Both the position numbers and the translations under genes were made by a program. Source: Streptomyces sp. CB01201 (GTDB lineage Bacteria > Actinomycetota > Actinomycetes > Streptomycetales > Streptomycetaceae). Taken from it: a DNA stretch of 64,000 bases. The notes beneath the pieces are model-generated. The model saw only the letters and a program-made list of their open reading frames with translations, was not told the DNA's origin and searched no databases. The stretch lies in the NCBI RefSeq assembly GCF_002803085.1, contig NZ_NNBJ01000015.1:62001-126000 (forward strand), written 5' to 3'. Shown here piece by piece: positions 1 to 10,981 of this stretch (position 1 is the first letter of the stretch; each line of letters begins with the position of its first letter).

Positions 1-33
1 GTTTTACTACGGCACACAGAAACCGGAGAAGTA

Positions 34-405
34 GTGCCTACGATCCAGCAGCTGGTCCGGAAGGGCCGGCAGGACAAGGTCGAGAAGAACAAGACGCCCG
101 CGCTTGAGGGTTCCCCCCAGCGCCGTGGCGTCTGCACGCGTGTGTTCACGACCACCCCGAAGAAGCCGAACTCGGCACTCCGTAAGGTCGCGCGTGTGCG
201 TCTGACCTCCGGCATCGAGGTCACGGCCTACATCCCGGGTGAGGGACACAACCTGCAGGAGCACTCGATCGTGCTCGTGCGCGGTGGCCGTGTGAAGGAC
301 CTGCCGGGTGTTCGTTACAAGATCATCCGCGGCTCGCTCGACACCCAGGGTGTCAAGAACCGCAAGCAGGCCCGCAGCCGCTACGGCGCCAAGAAGGAGA
401 AGTAA
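34..405 (+). CDS. rpsL: 30S ribosomal protein S12
   Basis: Small-subunit protein of the decoding centre, first gene of the str operon. 123 aa, the usual length, GTG start with GGAG at 25-28. The TTPKKPNSALRK segment and the GGRVKDLPG segment are intact; Lys43 and Lys88, the positions where streptomycin resistance substitutions usually arise, are both lysine, so the allele looks wild type. rpsG follows after 2 nt with its ribosome binding site inside the end of this gene, so the two are translated together. The operon promoter lies before the window. Confidence 0.98.
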   Translation: MPTIQQLVRKGRQDKVEKNKTPALEGSPQRRGVCTRVFTTTPKKPNSALRKVARVRLTSGIEVTAYIPGEGHNLQEHSIVLVRGGRVKDLPGVRYKIIRGSLDTQGVKNRKQARSRYGAKKEK

Positions 406-407
406 GA

Positions 408-878
408 ATGCCTCGTAAGGGCCCCGCCCCGAAGCGCCCGGTCATCATCGACCCGGTCTACAGCTCTCCTCTTGTCACCTCGCTGATCAACAAGATCCTC
501 CTGGACGGCAAGCGCTCCACCGCCGAGCGCATTGTCTACGGTGCCATGGAGGGTCTTCGCGAGAAGACCGGCAACGACCCGGTCATCACGCTGAAGCGCG
601 CGCTGGAGAACGTCAAGCCGTCCCTTGAGGTCAAGTCCCGCCGTGTCGGTGGCGCGACCTACCAGGTCCCGGTTGAGGTCAAGCCCGGCCGCCAGTCGAC
701 CCTCGCGCTGCGCTGGCTCGTGGGTTACTCCCGCGCCCGCCGTGAGAAGACCATGACCGAACGCCTCATGAACGAGCTGCTCGACGCCTCCAACGGCCTC
801 GGCGCTGCTGTCAAGAAGCGTGAGGACACCCACAAGATGGCCGAGTCCAACAAGGCCTTCGCGCACTACCGCTGGTAG
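408..878 (+). CDS. rpsG: 30S ribosomal protein S7
   Basis: Primary 16S rRNA binding protein that nucleates assembly of the 30S head. 156 aa, standard bacterial length, with the N-terminal PRKGPAPKRP basic arm. It starts 2 nt after rpsL; the AAGGAG before its ATG lies in the last codons of rpsL. In other bacteria S7 is the translational repressor of the str operon; no repressor site was identified by eye here. fusA follows after 39 nt. Confidence 0.98.
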   Translation: MPRKGPAPKRPVIIDPVYSSPLVTSLINKILLDGKRSTAERIVYGAMEGLREKTGNDPVITLKRALENVKPSLEVKSRRVGGATYQVPVEVKPGRQSTLALRWLVGYSRARREKTMTERLMNELLDASNGLGAAVKKREDTHKMAESNKAFAHYRW

Positions 879-917
879 TCGCTACCCACATCGAGACCGA
901 GAGAAGACTGAGCCGAT

Positions 918-3044
<2,127 letters not shown>

Positions 3045-3085
3045 CTCTTCCGAGTTCACGCTTTAGGCTTGTCACCGGAGCCACT

Positions 3086-3127
3086 GGGGCATTCGGCGTA
3101 AACCATCAGGTTTACGGTGAATGCCCC
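3086..3127 (+). promoter_or_regulatory. Large fusA-tuf intergenic inverted repeat
   Basis: Two 19-nt arms (3086-3104 and 3109-3127) around a 4-nt ATCA loop pair with a single mismatch and one G-U pair; the outer arms read GGGGCATTC and GAATGCCCC. No T-run follows, so it is not a simple intrinsic terminator. Its place in the fusA-tuf spacer suggests an attenuator, an RNA-processing signal or an element tied to a separate tuf promoter, as tuf1 of some streptomycetes is transcribed both with fusA and from its own promoter. The function here is inferred. Confidence 0.6.
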
Positions 3128-3203
3128 GGGCCCCGGCATCCCAGCAAAGATCACCTGGCGCCGATGAAGCAAGGCGTACAGAACCACTCCACAGGAGGAC
3201 CCA

Positions 3204-4397
<1,194 letters not shown>

Positions 4398-4437
4398 GTA
4401 CTTGACCGTCTGACCTGGTAGCTCGCTGAGCTGTCAG

Positions 4438-4471
4438 AAGAGCCCCGCACCTTTCGAGGTGCGGGGCTCTT
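4438..4471 (+). terminator. tuf transcription terminator
   Basis: A perfect 14-bp stem, AAGAGCCCCGCACC against GGTGCGGGGCTCTT, around the 6-nt loop TTTCGA, 41 nt after the tuf stop. The stem ends in CTCTT rather than a long T-run, which is usual for streptomycete terminators. It closes the str operon and, being symmetrical, can also stop transcripts of the convergent minus-strand gene. Confidence 0.85.
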
Positions 4472-4541
4472 CGCCGTCCGTGCGGGGTTCGCCGTCCGTA
4501 CGGGTTCGCTGTCCGTACGGGGTTCGCCGTCCGTACGGGGA
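4471..4541. repeat. 4 x 18-bp tandem repeat
   Basis: Four direct copies of an 18-bp unit (consensus TCGCCGTCCGTACGGGGT; the second copy is 17 bp) sit between the tuf terminator and the stop of the convergent PIG-L gene. Each unit contains the palindrome CCGTACGG or a close variant, so the array can fold locally. No coding role is evident. Confidence 0.8.
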
Positions 4542-4552
4542 TCCGCGAGGCT

Positions 4553-6604
4553 TCAGGGCCGCCAGGACCAGGGAGCGGCGTCCACCCCGAGCCCCAGCGC
4601 GAGCGGGTGCCCTTCGCGGACGTACAGCGTGGGCGGGCCGACCGGGACCGTGCCCCGGGGCCGCTTCAACACCCGCCCCGCGCCCGCGAGTTGGACCTGC
4701 CCCTGCTCGTCCGTACCCAGCACGTATCCGCCGGCCGCGCCGACCGGCCCGTACCCGTCGAGGGAGACCGGCTTCGCCGCGCTGCCGTCCGCGTGCACGG
4801 AGGTGAGGCGCGCGGACGCGGGGGAGCCCGGGTCCTGGCGGGCCTTCTTCGGATCGGCCGAGGAGCGGTAGAGCAGCTGTACGCCGTCGCCGAGCGCGAC
4901 CGGGGCCACCGCGTCCACGGCGAGCGGCAGCCGGGACGGCACGGGGGCGAGCGGGCGGCCGGGGGCGCTCTGGGTCCAGTGGTGCACGGTGTCGGCGCCG
5001 GCCGCGAAGACATGGACGCGCCCGCGCCCGTCCACGACGGCGCTCAGCCCCTCCTGCACGGACTCCCCGCCCAGATCGCGCCACGGCCCCCAGCTGCCGC
5101 CCGCCTCCCGGACACGGGAGCTGATGCCGCGCTCGGCGTTGCGCACGAAGAGGTGGACGCGGCCGTCCGGTGCGGCGACCGCGGTGGGCGGCCCGATCCG
5201 GCGCCCCCGGTCGTCCCCCCGCTCGGGGTTCCCGAGCCCCTTCCACGCCCCGAACTTCCCACCGGGCGCGCCCTGTTCAAGGGCGACGATCTCCCGGGTG
5301 TTGGCGCCGGCCCGCCCCTGGAGCGAGGAGAACCGCAGCGCGAAGAGCAGCTGCCGCCCGTCGGCCAGGGTGGCACCGCCGAGCACGGGGGCGAGCGGCG
5401 AGCCGCCCAGGTCCTCGGGCTCGCCCCAGCCGTCGTCGGCGTTGCGGCTCCACCGCACCGCCCGCAGCCCGAGCACGCCGTAGGCCTGGGCGCCGTCGCC
5501 GGACGCGAGCAGCCGGGCGCCGGGGTGTCGGTAGTGGGTGGAGCGCACCCACCCCTTCCAGTTGGTCAGCGGCCGGTTCCCGCCCACGTTGTAGTCCCCG
5601 CACCCACCGGGGTTCCCGCACTGCCAGTCCTTGCTGCCGCCGTACGGCACGAGATGCGCGGCCTTCTCGGCGAGCACCCTCGGCGGCAGGTTCTTGGGCC
5701 AGTGCCGGTTGTAGTACGCCCGGTAGGCGGTGGCGAGGAAGGCGTTGCCGCGCTCGGCGTGCCGGATCAGCGCGGCCCAGGCGAAGGAGGCGGCGGCGGT
5801 GTGGTCGGCGTGGTCGGAGTACCCCGGCTGTTCGGAGTCGTGCGACCGGTTGACCGGCGAGCTGTGCTGGATGTCCGGGTCGGGGTCGAGGGTCTGGACG
5901 AGGGTGGGCTCGTAGTCGGCGAGCAGCCCTTCGAGGACGTCCACCATGCTGTCGTACGTGTACGCCTTGGCCCGGGTGAGCGGGGACCCCTCGGCGATGA
6001 CGACGGGCAGCTGGAGGTGACGGTCCTCCCAGAGGCTCGGCAGGCCCATCCTCCCCCCGAGCGGGGTGTGCATCGCGGTGTTGAGGAACACCAACTCCAC
6101 GCTGCGGCCCCGGTGTTGGAGCCGGTTGACCTCGGCGCGGTGCCCGCCGCGCAGCTCGGCGACGGACTTCTCCCACGGGGTGTACCGGTCCATCCCGAGC
6201 AGGGTGGCGTACGCCTGCCGCAGCCCCTGGTGCCGGGCGGAGGAATAGGCGGCCTTGTCGTAGACGTGCGGCCCGGTGTCACTGACCACCCGGTTGTCCC
6301 CGTTGGCCTCCCCGCCGGTGACGTAGACGCTGACCAGCGGGACCCCGGAGTCCAGGGTGTGCTGGGTGTCCGGGTTCATGAAGTACAGGTCGTCGTCGGG
6401 GTGGGCGAGGATCTGGAGGAGGAGGGGGCGGTGGGATGCGGCGCCGAGCGGGGCGGCCGGGCCCGCCACGCGCCCCCGGCCCGTACTGGGCACGGAGCAT
6501 CCGGCGAGGCCCACGGTGAGCCCTGCGGCGGCGCCCCCCAGCACGGCCCTTCGTCCCGGCCCCGCGGGCCTTGCCGTCTCGTCCACGTCCATCCCGTCCA
6601 CCAC
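4553..6604 (-). CDS. PIG-L family deacetylase lipoprotein with C-terminal propeller-like region
   Basis: Probable secreted zinc-dependent N-acetyl sugar deacetylase of the PIG-L/LmbE family. The N-terminus has a twin-arginine-like GRRAVLGG (17-24), a hydrophobic stretch and the lipobox LAGC (Cys36), so it is probably exported and lipid anchored. The metal site AHPDDD is at 67-72 and a distal DHADH motif follows, typical of the family. Residues from about 340 hold repeated WGEPEDLGG and WGPWRDLGG blocks, suggesting a beta-propeller or lectin-like module, so the protein (683 aa) is much longer than a bare PIG-L domain. Start could be GTG 6604 or ATG 6592; neither has a strong ribosome binding site. 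Substrate unknown. It converges on tuf. Confidence 0.85.
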   Translation of the reverse strand: MVDGMDVDETARPAGPGRRAVLGGAAAGLTVGLAGCSVPSTGRGRVAGPAAPLGAASHRPLLLQILAHPDDDLYFMNPDTQHTLDSGVPLVSVYVTGGEANGDNRVVSDTGPHVYDKAAYSSARHQGLRQAYATLLGMDRYTPWEKSVAELRGGHRAEVNRLQHRGRSVELVFLNTAMHTPLGGRMGLPSLWEDRHLQLPVVIAEGSPLTRAKAYTYDSMVDVLEGLLADYEPTLVQTLDPDPDIQHSSPVNRSHDSEQPGYSDHADHTAAASFAWAALIRHAERGNAFLATAYRAYYNRHWPKNLPPRVLAEKAAHLVPYGGSKDWQCGNPGGCGDYNVGGNRPLTNWKGWVRSTHYRHPGARLLASGDGAQAYGVLGLRAVRWSRNADDGWGEPEDLGGSPLAPVLGGATLADGRQLLFALRFSSLQGRAGANTREIVALEQGAPGGKFGAWKGLGNPERGDDRGRRIGPPTAVAAPDGRVHLFVRNAERGISSRVREAGGSWGPWRDLGGESVQEGLSAVVDGRGRVHVFAAGADTVHHWTQSAPGRPLAPVPSRLPLAVDAVAPVALGDGVQLLYRSSADPKKARQDPGSPASARLTSVHADGSAAKPVSLDGYGPVGAAGGYVLGTDEQGQVQLAGAGRVLKRPRGTVPVGPPTLYVREGHPLALGLGVDAAPWSWRP

Positions 6605-6700
6605 TCGCCCCGGTTCCCGGCGATCCGGTGGGATCGCGCGTCCAGGTAGATGGGAGAGCGGCGGGAGGGGTTGCGTGCCAGGGTTGGCGGGGCCTCCGCT

Positions 6701-7141
6701 TTACCGTGCTTTCACCGGAAGAAGATCGACTTCGGCCCAGACGGTCTTTCTGGGGACGGGCCCGAGTGCGACGCCCCAGCGGTCGGCGAACGCCTCCACG
6801 AGGATCAGGCCGCGTCCCGATGTGGCATCCGGGGACGGGGGCCGGCGTCGGGGGAGATCGTCACCCCGGGTGTCCGTCACCTCGATGCGGAGCACGTCCG
6901 TGGTGGCGTGGAGGGCAAGCCGGAAGTCCCGCCCGGGGAGCCGGCCGTGCGTGGCGGCGTTCGCGGCGAGCTCGGCGACGAGGTGTTCGGCGGTGTCGAT
7001 GACGCCGGGTGGCAGGCCCCAGGTGCGCAGCCACTCCGTGGCGAGGAAGCGGGCCAGGTGCGCGCCGCGTGGCGTGGAGGACAGCAGCACGCTGAACTGC
7101 CGTACGGGGGCGAGGGGTTGGGTGGAGTTTTTCGGATTCAC
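6701..7141 (-). CDS. RsbW-like ATP-binding protein (anti-sigma factor kinase type)
   Basis: Short GHKL ATPase of the HATPase_c_2 type, the class of anti-sigma serine kinases and AbaA-like regulators abundant in streptomycetes. 146 aa, GTG start. The Bergerat fold is visible: N-box ELAANAATHG (about 57-66), DTRGDD, and the GRGLILVEAFADRWG glycine box near residues 110-124. It is divergent from the XRE/DUF397 pair, the classic three-part WhiJ-type arrangement, so a shared regulatory circuit is likely. No sigma factor or anti-anti-sigma gene is adjacent, so the partner is unknown. Confidence 0.85.
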   Translation of the reverse strand: MNPKNSTQPLAPVRQFSVLLSSTPRGAHLARFLATEWLRTWGLPPGVIDTAEHLVAELAANAATHGRLPGRDFRLALHATTDVLRIEVTDTRGDDLPRRRPPSPDATSGRGLILVEAFADRWGVALGPVPRKTVWAEVDLLPVKAR

Positions 7142-7295
7142 GTGACCGAGCGTGGTGGTGCGCGCCTACCGTGAATAGTGACTTGGCGGGTCCGTACGGT
7201 GACTGTCCGGAGTTTGTCCGGCGTTGTCGTGGCTGTCGGCGCGGGCCGGACGGGTAGGGGCGTTGCGGCGTGTGCGTACGACGGAGGGGTGCGGG

Positions 7296-8174
7296 ATGCG
7301 GCAGGTGGACGGCGAGGCGGCCCGGCTCAAGGGCGAGGCGGACGAGCCGGGCTGGGAGGTCGACCCGGACGACGACTGGGGCGTGGCCGTGGTCACGACG
7401 GTTGGGCGCCAGTTGAAGCTGCGGCGCGAGACGAGGGGGATGCGGGCCGCCGAGTTCGGGGTTGCGGTGGGGTACGGCGAGGACATGGTCTACAAGATCG
7501 AGGGAGGCAAGCGGATCCCTCAGCCCGAGTATCTGGACAAGGCGGACGAGGTCTTGGGGGCGGGTGGGCTCATCGCGGCGATGAAGGAGGACGTGGCGAA
7601 GGTCCGGTATCCGAAGAAGGTTCGGGAGTTGAAGAAGCTGGAGGCCAAGGCGGTCGAGATCGCCGTCTACGAGTGCAACATCATCGCGGGGCTGTTGCAG
7701 ACGCCGGAGCACGCGTGGGCCCTGATCGGCGCAGCGCAGCCGCCGTACTCGCCGGACGATGTGGAGCGCATGGTGGCCGCACGCTTGTCTCGACAGGCGA
7801 TCTTCGAGCGCGAGCCGGCTCCCTCGATCCACTTTGTGCTGGAAGAGGCCCCGCTGCGCCGACAGGTTGGGGGCACAATGGCGTGGGGACAGCAACTCGA
7901 ACGTCTGCTGGAGGTGGGGCGATTGCGCAACGTCACGCTTCAGGTCATGCCGACGAACACCGAGGCGCATCCAGGCTTGGACGGCAGGATCGAGTTCCTG
8001 AAGTTCCCGGACGGGACGGCGGTGGGGCGTGCCGACGGCGAATTCAACGGGCGACCGACCACTGACCCAAAACAGCTTCGCATCATCGAGCTGCAATATG
8101 GCACCATCCGGGCGCAAGCTCTCCCGCCTCGGGAGTCGCTGGCCTTCATTGGACGACTGCTGGGAGAGACATGA
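7296..8174 (+). CDS. XRE-family helix-turn-helix regulator with DUF5753 domain (WhiJ-like)
   Basis: Probable DNA-binding regulator of the WhiJ-like conservon family. 292 aa from ATG 7296, chosen because GGAGGGG lies 8 nt upstream; the open frame extends upstream to 7224 without a better site. The XRE helix-turn-helix is at about 30-85 (TVGRQLKLRRETRGMRAAEF, then MVYKIEGGKRIP); the DUF5753 domain follows (EIAVYECNIIAGLLQTPEHA, later FVLEEAPLRR and LQVMPTNTEAHPGLDG). The stop overlaps the DUF397 start (ATGA), so they are translationally coupled. In characterised relatives this pair acts in development and antibiotic production; the target here is unknown. Confidence 0.88.
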   Translation: MRQVDGEAARLKGEADEPGWEVDPDDDWGVAVVTTVGRQLKLRRETRGMRAAEFGVAVGYGEDMVYKIEGGKRIPQPEYLDKADEVLGAGGLIAAMKEDVAKVRYPKKVRELKKLEAKAVEIAVYECNIIAGLLQTPEHAWALIGAAQPPYSPDDVERMVAARLSRQAIFEREPAPSIHFVLEEAPLRRQVGGTMAWGQQLERLLEVGRLRNVTLQVMPTNTEAHPGLDGRIEFLKFPDGTAVGRADGEFNGRPTTDPKQLRIIELQYGTIRAQALPPRESLAFIGRLLGET

Positions 8175-8380
8175 TCCGCAATGCCCCCACCAGGGACGCC
8201 TCCGGTTTGGCGTGGTTCAAGAGCAGCTACAGCGGCGGCACCAACGGCGAGTCCTGTGTCGAGGTGGCTACAGCCCCAGGCGCGGTCCGCGTCCGCGACT
8301 CCAAGACCATAGGCGGCCCCCAGCTTGCGCTGACGCCGGACGCGTGGGCGGATTTCGTGTTGTACGCGTCGAAGAGCTGA
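8171..8380 (+). CDS. DUF397 small protein
   Basis: 69-aa DUF397 protein, the usual partner of XRE/DUF5753 regulators. Family hallmarks are present: LAWFKSSYSGGTNGESCVEVA (positions 12-32 region), VRVRDSK and a terminal AWADFVLY. It begins inside the stop of the upstream regulator (ATGA overlap). Such proteins are thought to modulate the paired regulator, in some systems in an antitoxin/toxin-like way, but the mechanism for this one is inferred only from context. Confidence 0.9.
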   Translation: MIRNAPTRDASGLAWFKSSYSGGTNGESCVEVATAPGAVRVRDSKTIGGPQLALTPDAWADFVLYASKS

Positions 8381-8461
8381 TCCTTCAACTGGTGCTGCCC
8401 CACGCCTGGTTGGCGCCGGGTGCGGGGCGCAGAGGACGGCATGCGGCTGCGCGAGGAGACG

Positions 8462-8884
8462 CTACGGGTAGCGCGGCAGTGAATCGGTGGAGATCGTCCA
8501 CTCCGCGATGGCGACGTCCTCGCCGTAGACGAAGTCCTTCCGCGTCGCGTAACGGGGGCCGTCGGTGGTGGAGTGGATCTCGGACAGAACGGCGCCGGTC
8601 CCCGTGCGGGGGTCGAAGACCGCGTAGACGGGGACGCCGAGCAGGGGGTAGTCCCGCATCTTGCCCACCCAGTCATTGTCCGGGTTGGAGCGGGAGACGA
8701 CTTCGATGGCGGCGATGAGGGTGCGGGGGTCGAAGGAGCCGTCGCCTTCCATGTCGGGTTCGCGGATCACGATGATGTCGGGGCGACGCATGATGTGCGC
8801 CACCTCGTCCTCGACGTCGGGTGCTCCCGCATGGGTGACGAGATCCTCCGGCATCACCTTCTCCAGGCGTTTGCGCACCCGCAC
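8462..8884 (-). pseudogene. N-terminally truncated Uma2-family (PD-(D/E)XK) endonuclease remnant
   Basis: About 140 residues read as the C-terminal part of a Uma2 (DUF820) nuclease: RRPDIIVIREPD, then LIAAIEVVSRSNPDNDW, KMRDYPLLGVPVYAVFDP, and a terminal beta-rich tail. These correspond to the family core with the catalytic D...E-x-V. Intact family members have about 45 more residues including an EFLDGxL-type segment; here that part is missing. The frame stays open upstream to 9169 but that stretch is antisense-like, out of frame with the neighbouring helix-turn-helix gene and unlike Uma2. Possible internal starts are GTG 8884 or ATG 8863. Probably a decayed gene created by a deletion joining it to the 3' end of the next gene. 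Confidence 0.6.
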
Positions 8885-8925
8885 GGCGGTGAACCAGCCT
8901 TCGCATCGCCCGGTATCGGTGCACG

Positions 8926-9762
8926 TCAGGCAGCATCGTGGACATCGGGCCGGCAGTCGCGGCAGTGGCCGGGGGCGGGTCCCCGGAAGGCCCGGTCGCA
9001 GGCTTCGCAATTCTGGAGCGGATCCGGACGCACCTGCACGGGGATGGGTGGCGGGAGCAGCGCCGCGAGGCGGTGGGCCAGCAGGGACGCCGGGTGATGC
9101 AGCGGCTCGGGGAGGTTCGCCGTCAGGGTGCGGCGTACGGCGTCGGGGTGGGCCCCGCGGTCGAGCCATGCGGCTACGAGTGGCGTGAGGCGGTCTACGT
9201 CCCGTTCCGCGAGCAGGAGGCGGGGTTCGTCACCGCGCAGCCCCTTGAGGAGTTGTGCGGCCTCGGGTGAGGGCACGGGGGCAGCCGGGGGTGGTGTGGG
9301 CGAGGACACGGAGGCCGACGGGGCAGGGGGCATGGTTCTGCGGGGCCTCGGCTCCGGGCGACGCGCGTCGGGTGGGCTGCACGGCGTCGCGCGGCCGTGC
9401 CCGGGCTGATTGCAGGACACCGTACGGGTGACGACCCGGCCGCTGGGCAGCCGCTCCCGGCTGCGCCTCAGGTACCCGTGCGCCTCCAGCTCGCGCAGCG
9501 CCGCGGCGATGCGGGCCTCGCCCTCGGGGAAGCGGTCGGCGAGGACCTTGATGCCGATGCGGGCCCCGGCGGGCAGGGACTGGATGTGTACGGCGAGGCC
9601 GATCGCGAGCAGGGAGAGCTCGCGGTGCTGGGCGAGGTGGTTGCCGACGACCGTGTAGCGATTGGTGTGCCGGGTGTTGGCGTGTACGACACCGGAGTGG
9701 GTGGTGCCGTCGGGAACGCGGGACGAGGGGCGCGGGGGCGCGCTAGGGTTCTGAAGAGCCAT
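8926..9762 (-). CDS. Helix-turn-helix domain protein with C-terminal Cys cluster
   Basis: 278-aa protein of a family common in streptomycetes. Residues about 30-115 form a winged helix-turn-helix (YTVVGNHLAQHRELSLLAIG, VLADRFPEGEARIAAALREL, GYLRRSRERLPSGRVVTRTV). A Pro/Ser-rich linker follows, then an Ala/Leu-rich domain and a C-terminal CEACDRAF...HCRDC cluster that could bind zinc. DNA binding is inferred from the fold; no target is known. The gene lies directly upstream of the truncated Uma2 remnant on the same strand, with the end of this gene close to the break point. Confidence 0.75.
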   Translation of the reverse strand: MALQNPSAPPRPSSRVPDGTTHSGVVHANTRHTNRYTVVGNHLAQHRELSLLAIGLAVHIQSLPAGARIGIKVLADRFPEGEARIAAALRELEAHGYLRRSRERLPSGRVVTRTVSCNQPGHGRATPCSPPDARRPEPRPRRTMPPAPSASVSSPTPPPAAPVPSPEAAQLLKGLRGDEPRLLLAERDVDRLTPLVAAWLDRGAHPDAVRRTLTANLPEPLHHPASLLAHRLAALLPPPIPVQVRPDPLQNCEACDRAFRGPAPGHCRDCRPDVHDAA

Positions 9763-10177
9763 CGGGAAGGTTGTGCTTCCTAGTTGGTCAGGCCCTCGAT
9801 CGGGATGCCAGTCCCGGCCGGGGGCCGATGCATGTGTGGGGTTGTCGTCGCCTCGGAGGCCAGGGCTCCCGAGGCTGTCGGCGCGAGCATATGCCAGTCA
9901 ACTGCCAGCAAATCCAGCGGAGTTGGGCGATGTCACCCGTGTGAGTGACGGGAGGCTGGAGGGGTTGGGAGGGGGATTTCCCTTCGGGAATTGAGGGCTT
10001 TTGATGGCGCGGGGCGCCGGGTCGCGGTGTGCCGGGCCGTGGGGAACCGAGTCGTGGGGGGTGCGACCCGGCGCCACCAACAGGAGGGGCATCGAGTGGT
10101 GTGCGGGGCTACGCGCGGCACTACCTGCCGCACGGGCAGTGCCGCGCGCCGGGGGAGTGTGAGGCAGGTGGGGATCG
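9763..10177. other. Intergenic region without convincing gene
   Basis: About 415 nt between the start of the minus-strand helix-turn-helix gene and a small plus-strand gene. It presumably holds the promoter of the former. Open frames on both strands here give low-complexity translations and none has a plausible start with a ribosome binding site. A small hairpin TTCCC-TTC-GGGAA is present near 9978-9990. Nothing else was recognised. Confidence 0.5.
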
Positions 10178-10591
10178 GTGGCAGGCCGGGGGCGGGGTTC
10201 TGTGGGGCCGGTGGCTGAGGTGCGGGTCCGGGGCCGGTCGGTCGAGGAGGTGGGCGCAACCGTTGCCGTCTGCTCGGTCGAGGAGGTGGGCGCAACCGCT
10301 GTCGTCTGCGTCGTCCGGTGCGTGGCCGGCGTCGTGCGCGTGGGGCAGGTGTTCGCCGTGGTGGAACCGGCGGTCCGGGCCCGGAGCATCGGGCGGGGCG
10401 GTCGCATCGAGCTCGACGGGCTGGAGCGGTACGGCCGTGCCGTGGACTTCGTCGATCCGCCGCACGCCGCGAGGGCCAGGCTCACCGGGCCCGGGATCGG
10501 ACTGCCGGCGCCGGGGGTGATCATGGTCGCGGTGGCTCAGGGCGCCGGGGAAGAGGGGTCCGCACCGCACGGCTGCGTGCCGAATGCGTGA
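10178..10591 (+). CDS. Hypothetical protein upstream of the S10 operon
   Basis: Not recognised. Codons from about 10322 on have the strong third-position G/C preference of real streptomycete genes and give a compact, beta-rich sequence (GQVFAVVEPA, GGRIELDGLERYGRAVDFVDPP, ARLTGPGI), loosely like a small beta-barrel. The upstream part contains two in-frame copies of a 12-residue unit SVEEVGAT(V/A)(A/V)VC encoded by a 36-bp direct repeat. The start is uncertain: GTG 10178 gives 137 aa, GTG 10322 gives 89 aa; neither has a clear ribosome binding site. It lies just ahead of the rpsJ leader, in the same direction. Confidence 0.5.
   Translation: MAGRGRGSVGPVAEVRVRGRSVEEVGATVAVCSVEEVGATAVVCVVRCVAGVVRVGQVFAVVEPAVRARSIGRGGRIELDGLERYGRAVDFVDPPHAARARLTGPGIGLPAPGVIMVAVAQGAGEEGSAPHGCVPNA
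10238..10309 (+). repeat. 36-bp direct repeat, two copies
   Basis: Units 10238-10273 and 10274-10309 differ at two or three positions and each contains GTCGAGGAGGTGGGCGCAAC. The length is a multiple of three, so the hypothetical gene stays in frame. The repeat probably arose by recent tandem duplication within that gene or its leader. Confidence 0.8.
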
Positions 10592-10981
10592 GCGCATGTG
10601 ACGTGGGGTACGCTTCCCGGCTGCGATTGGCCAGGCCCTGCCCCGGTGTGGCAGACTATCGGGGTTGCTCGGTTGAGTGCCGATGCTGCGCGCCTCCCGC
10701 CGGGAGGACCGGAAGCGAGTCCCATCGTACTCGTCGCCCCTGATCAGAGGCGGACGTACGGGAATCTTCCGGGAAGTGTCAGCGGGGCTCCAGCCAGGCG
10801 TCCGGTGGGTGTTCTGCCCCCGTCCGCGAGGTCCTGTGGCCCGCGTCCCCTTGGTTGGGAAATTCCGTATGGGATTTCTGCGTAGAGGGAATGCGACACG
10901 CCCGACCGCGTGGGTCGGAGACAGAGTCGGTAGAGCCCCCGGGTTCCAGAGCGTTACGAGACAAAGGACTACTAGGTAGCC
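10592..10981 (+). promoter_or_regulatory. Promoter and long leader of the S10 operon
   Basis: A 390-nt gap before rpsJ with no gene. A candidate -10 (GACTAT, about 10653) is followed by TTGCTCGGTTGAGTGCC and a CCTCCC-GCC-GGGAGG hairpin near 10696-10712, then more GC-rich segments with pairing potential up to the rpsJ start. The position and length fit the main promoter and a structured 5' leader of the ribosomal protein operon. Whether the leader binds a ribosomal protein, as in enterobacteria with L4, cannot be told from the sequence. Confidence 0.5.

Noticed and set aside
8885..9169. Upstream extension of the Uma2-like frame
   Set aside because: The extra 95 codons are antisense-like, overlap the end of the helix-turn-helix gene and do not resemble Uma2.
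9898..10524. 208-codon minus-strand open frame before the S10 operon
   Set aside because: Thr/Pro/Arg-rich low-complexity product opposite a better supported plus-strand frame; no ribosome binding site.
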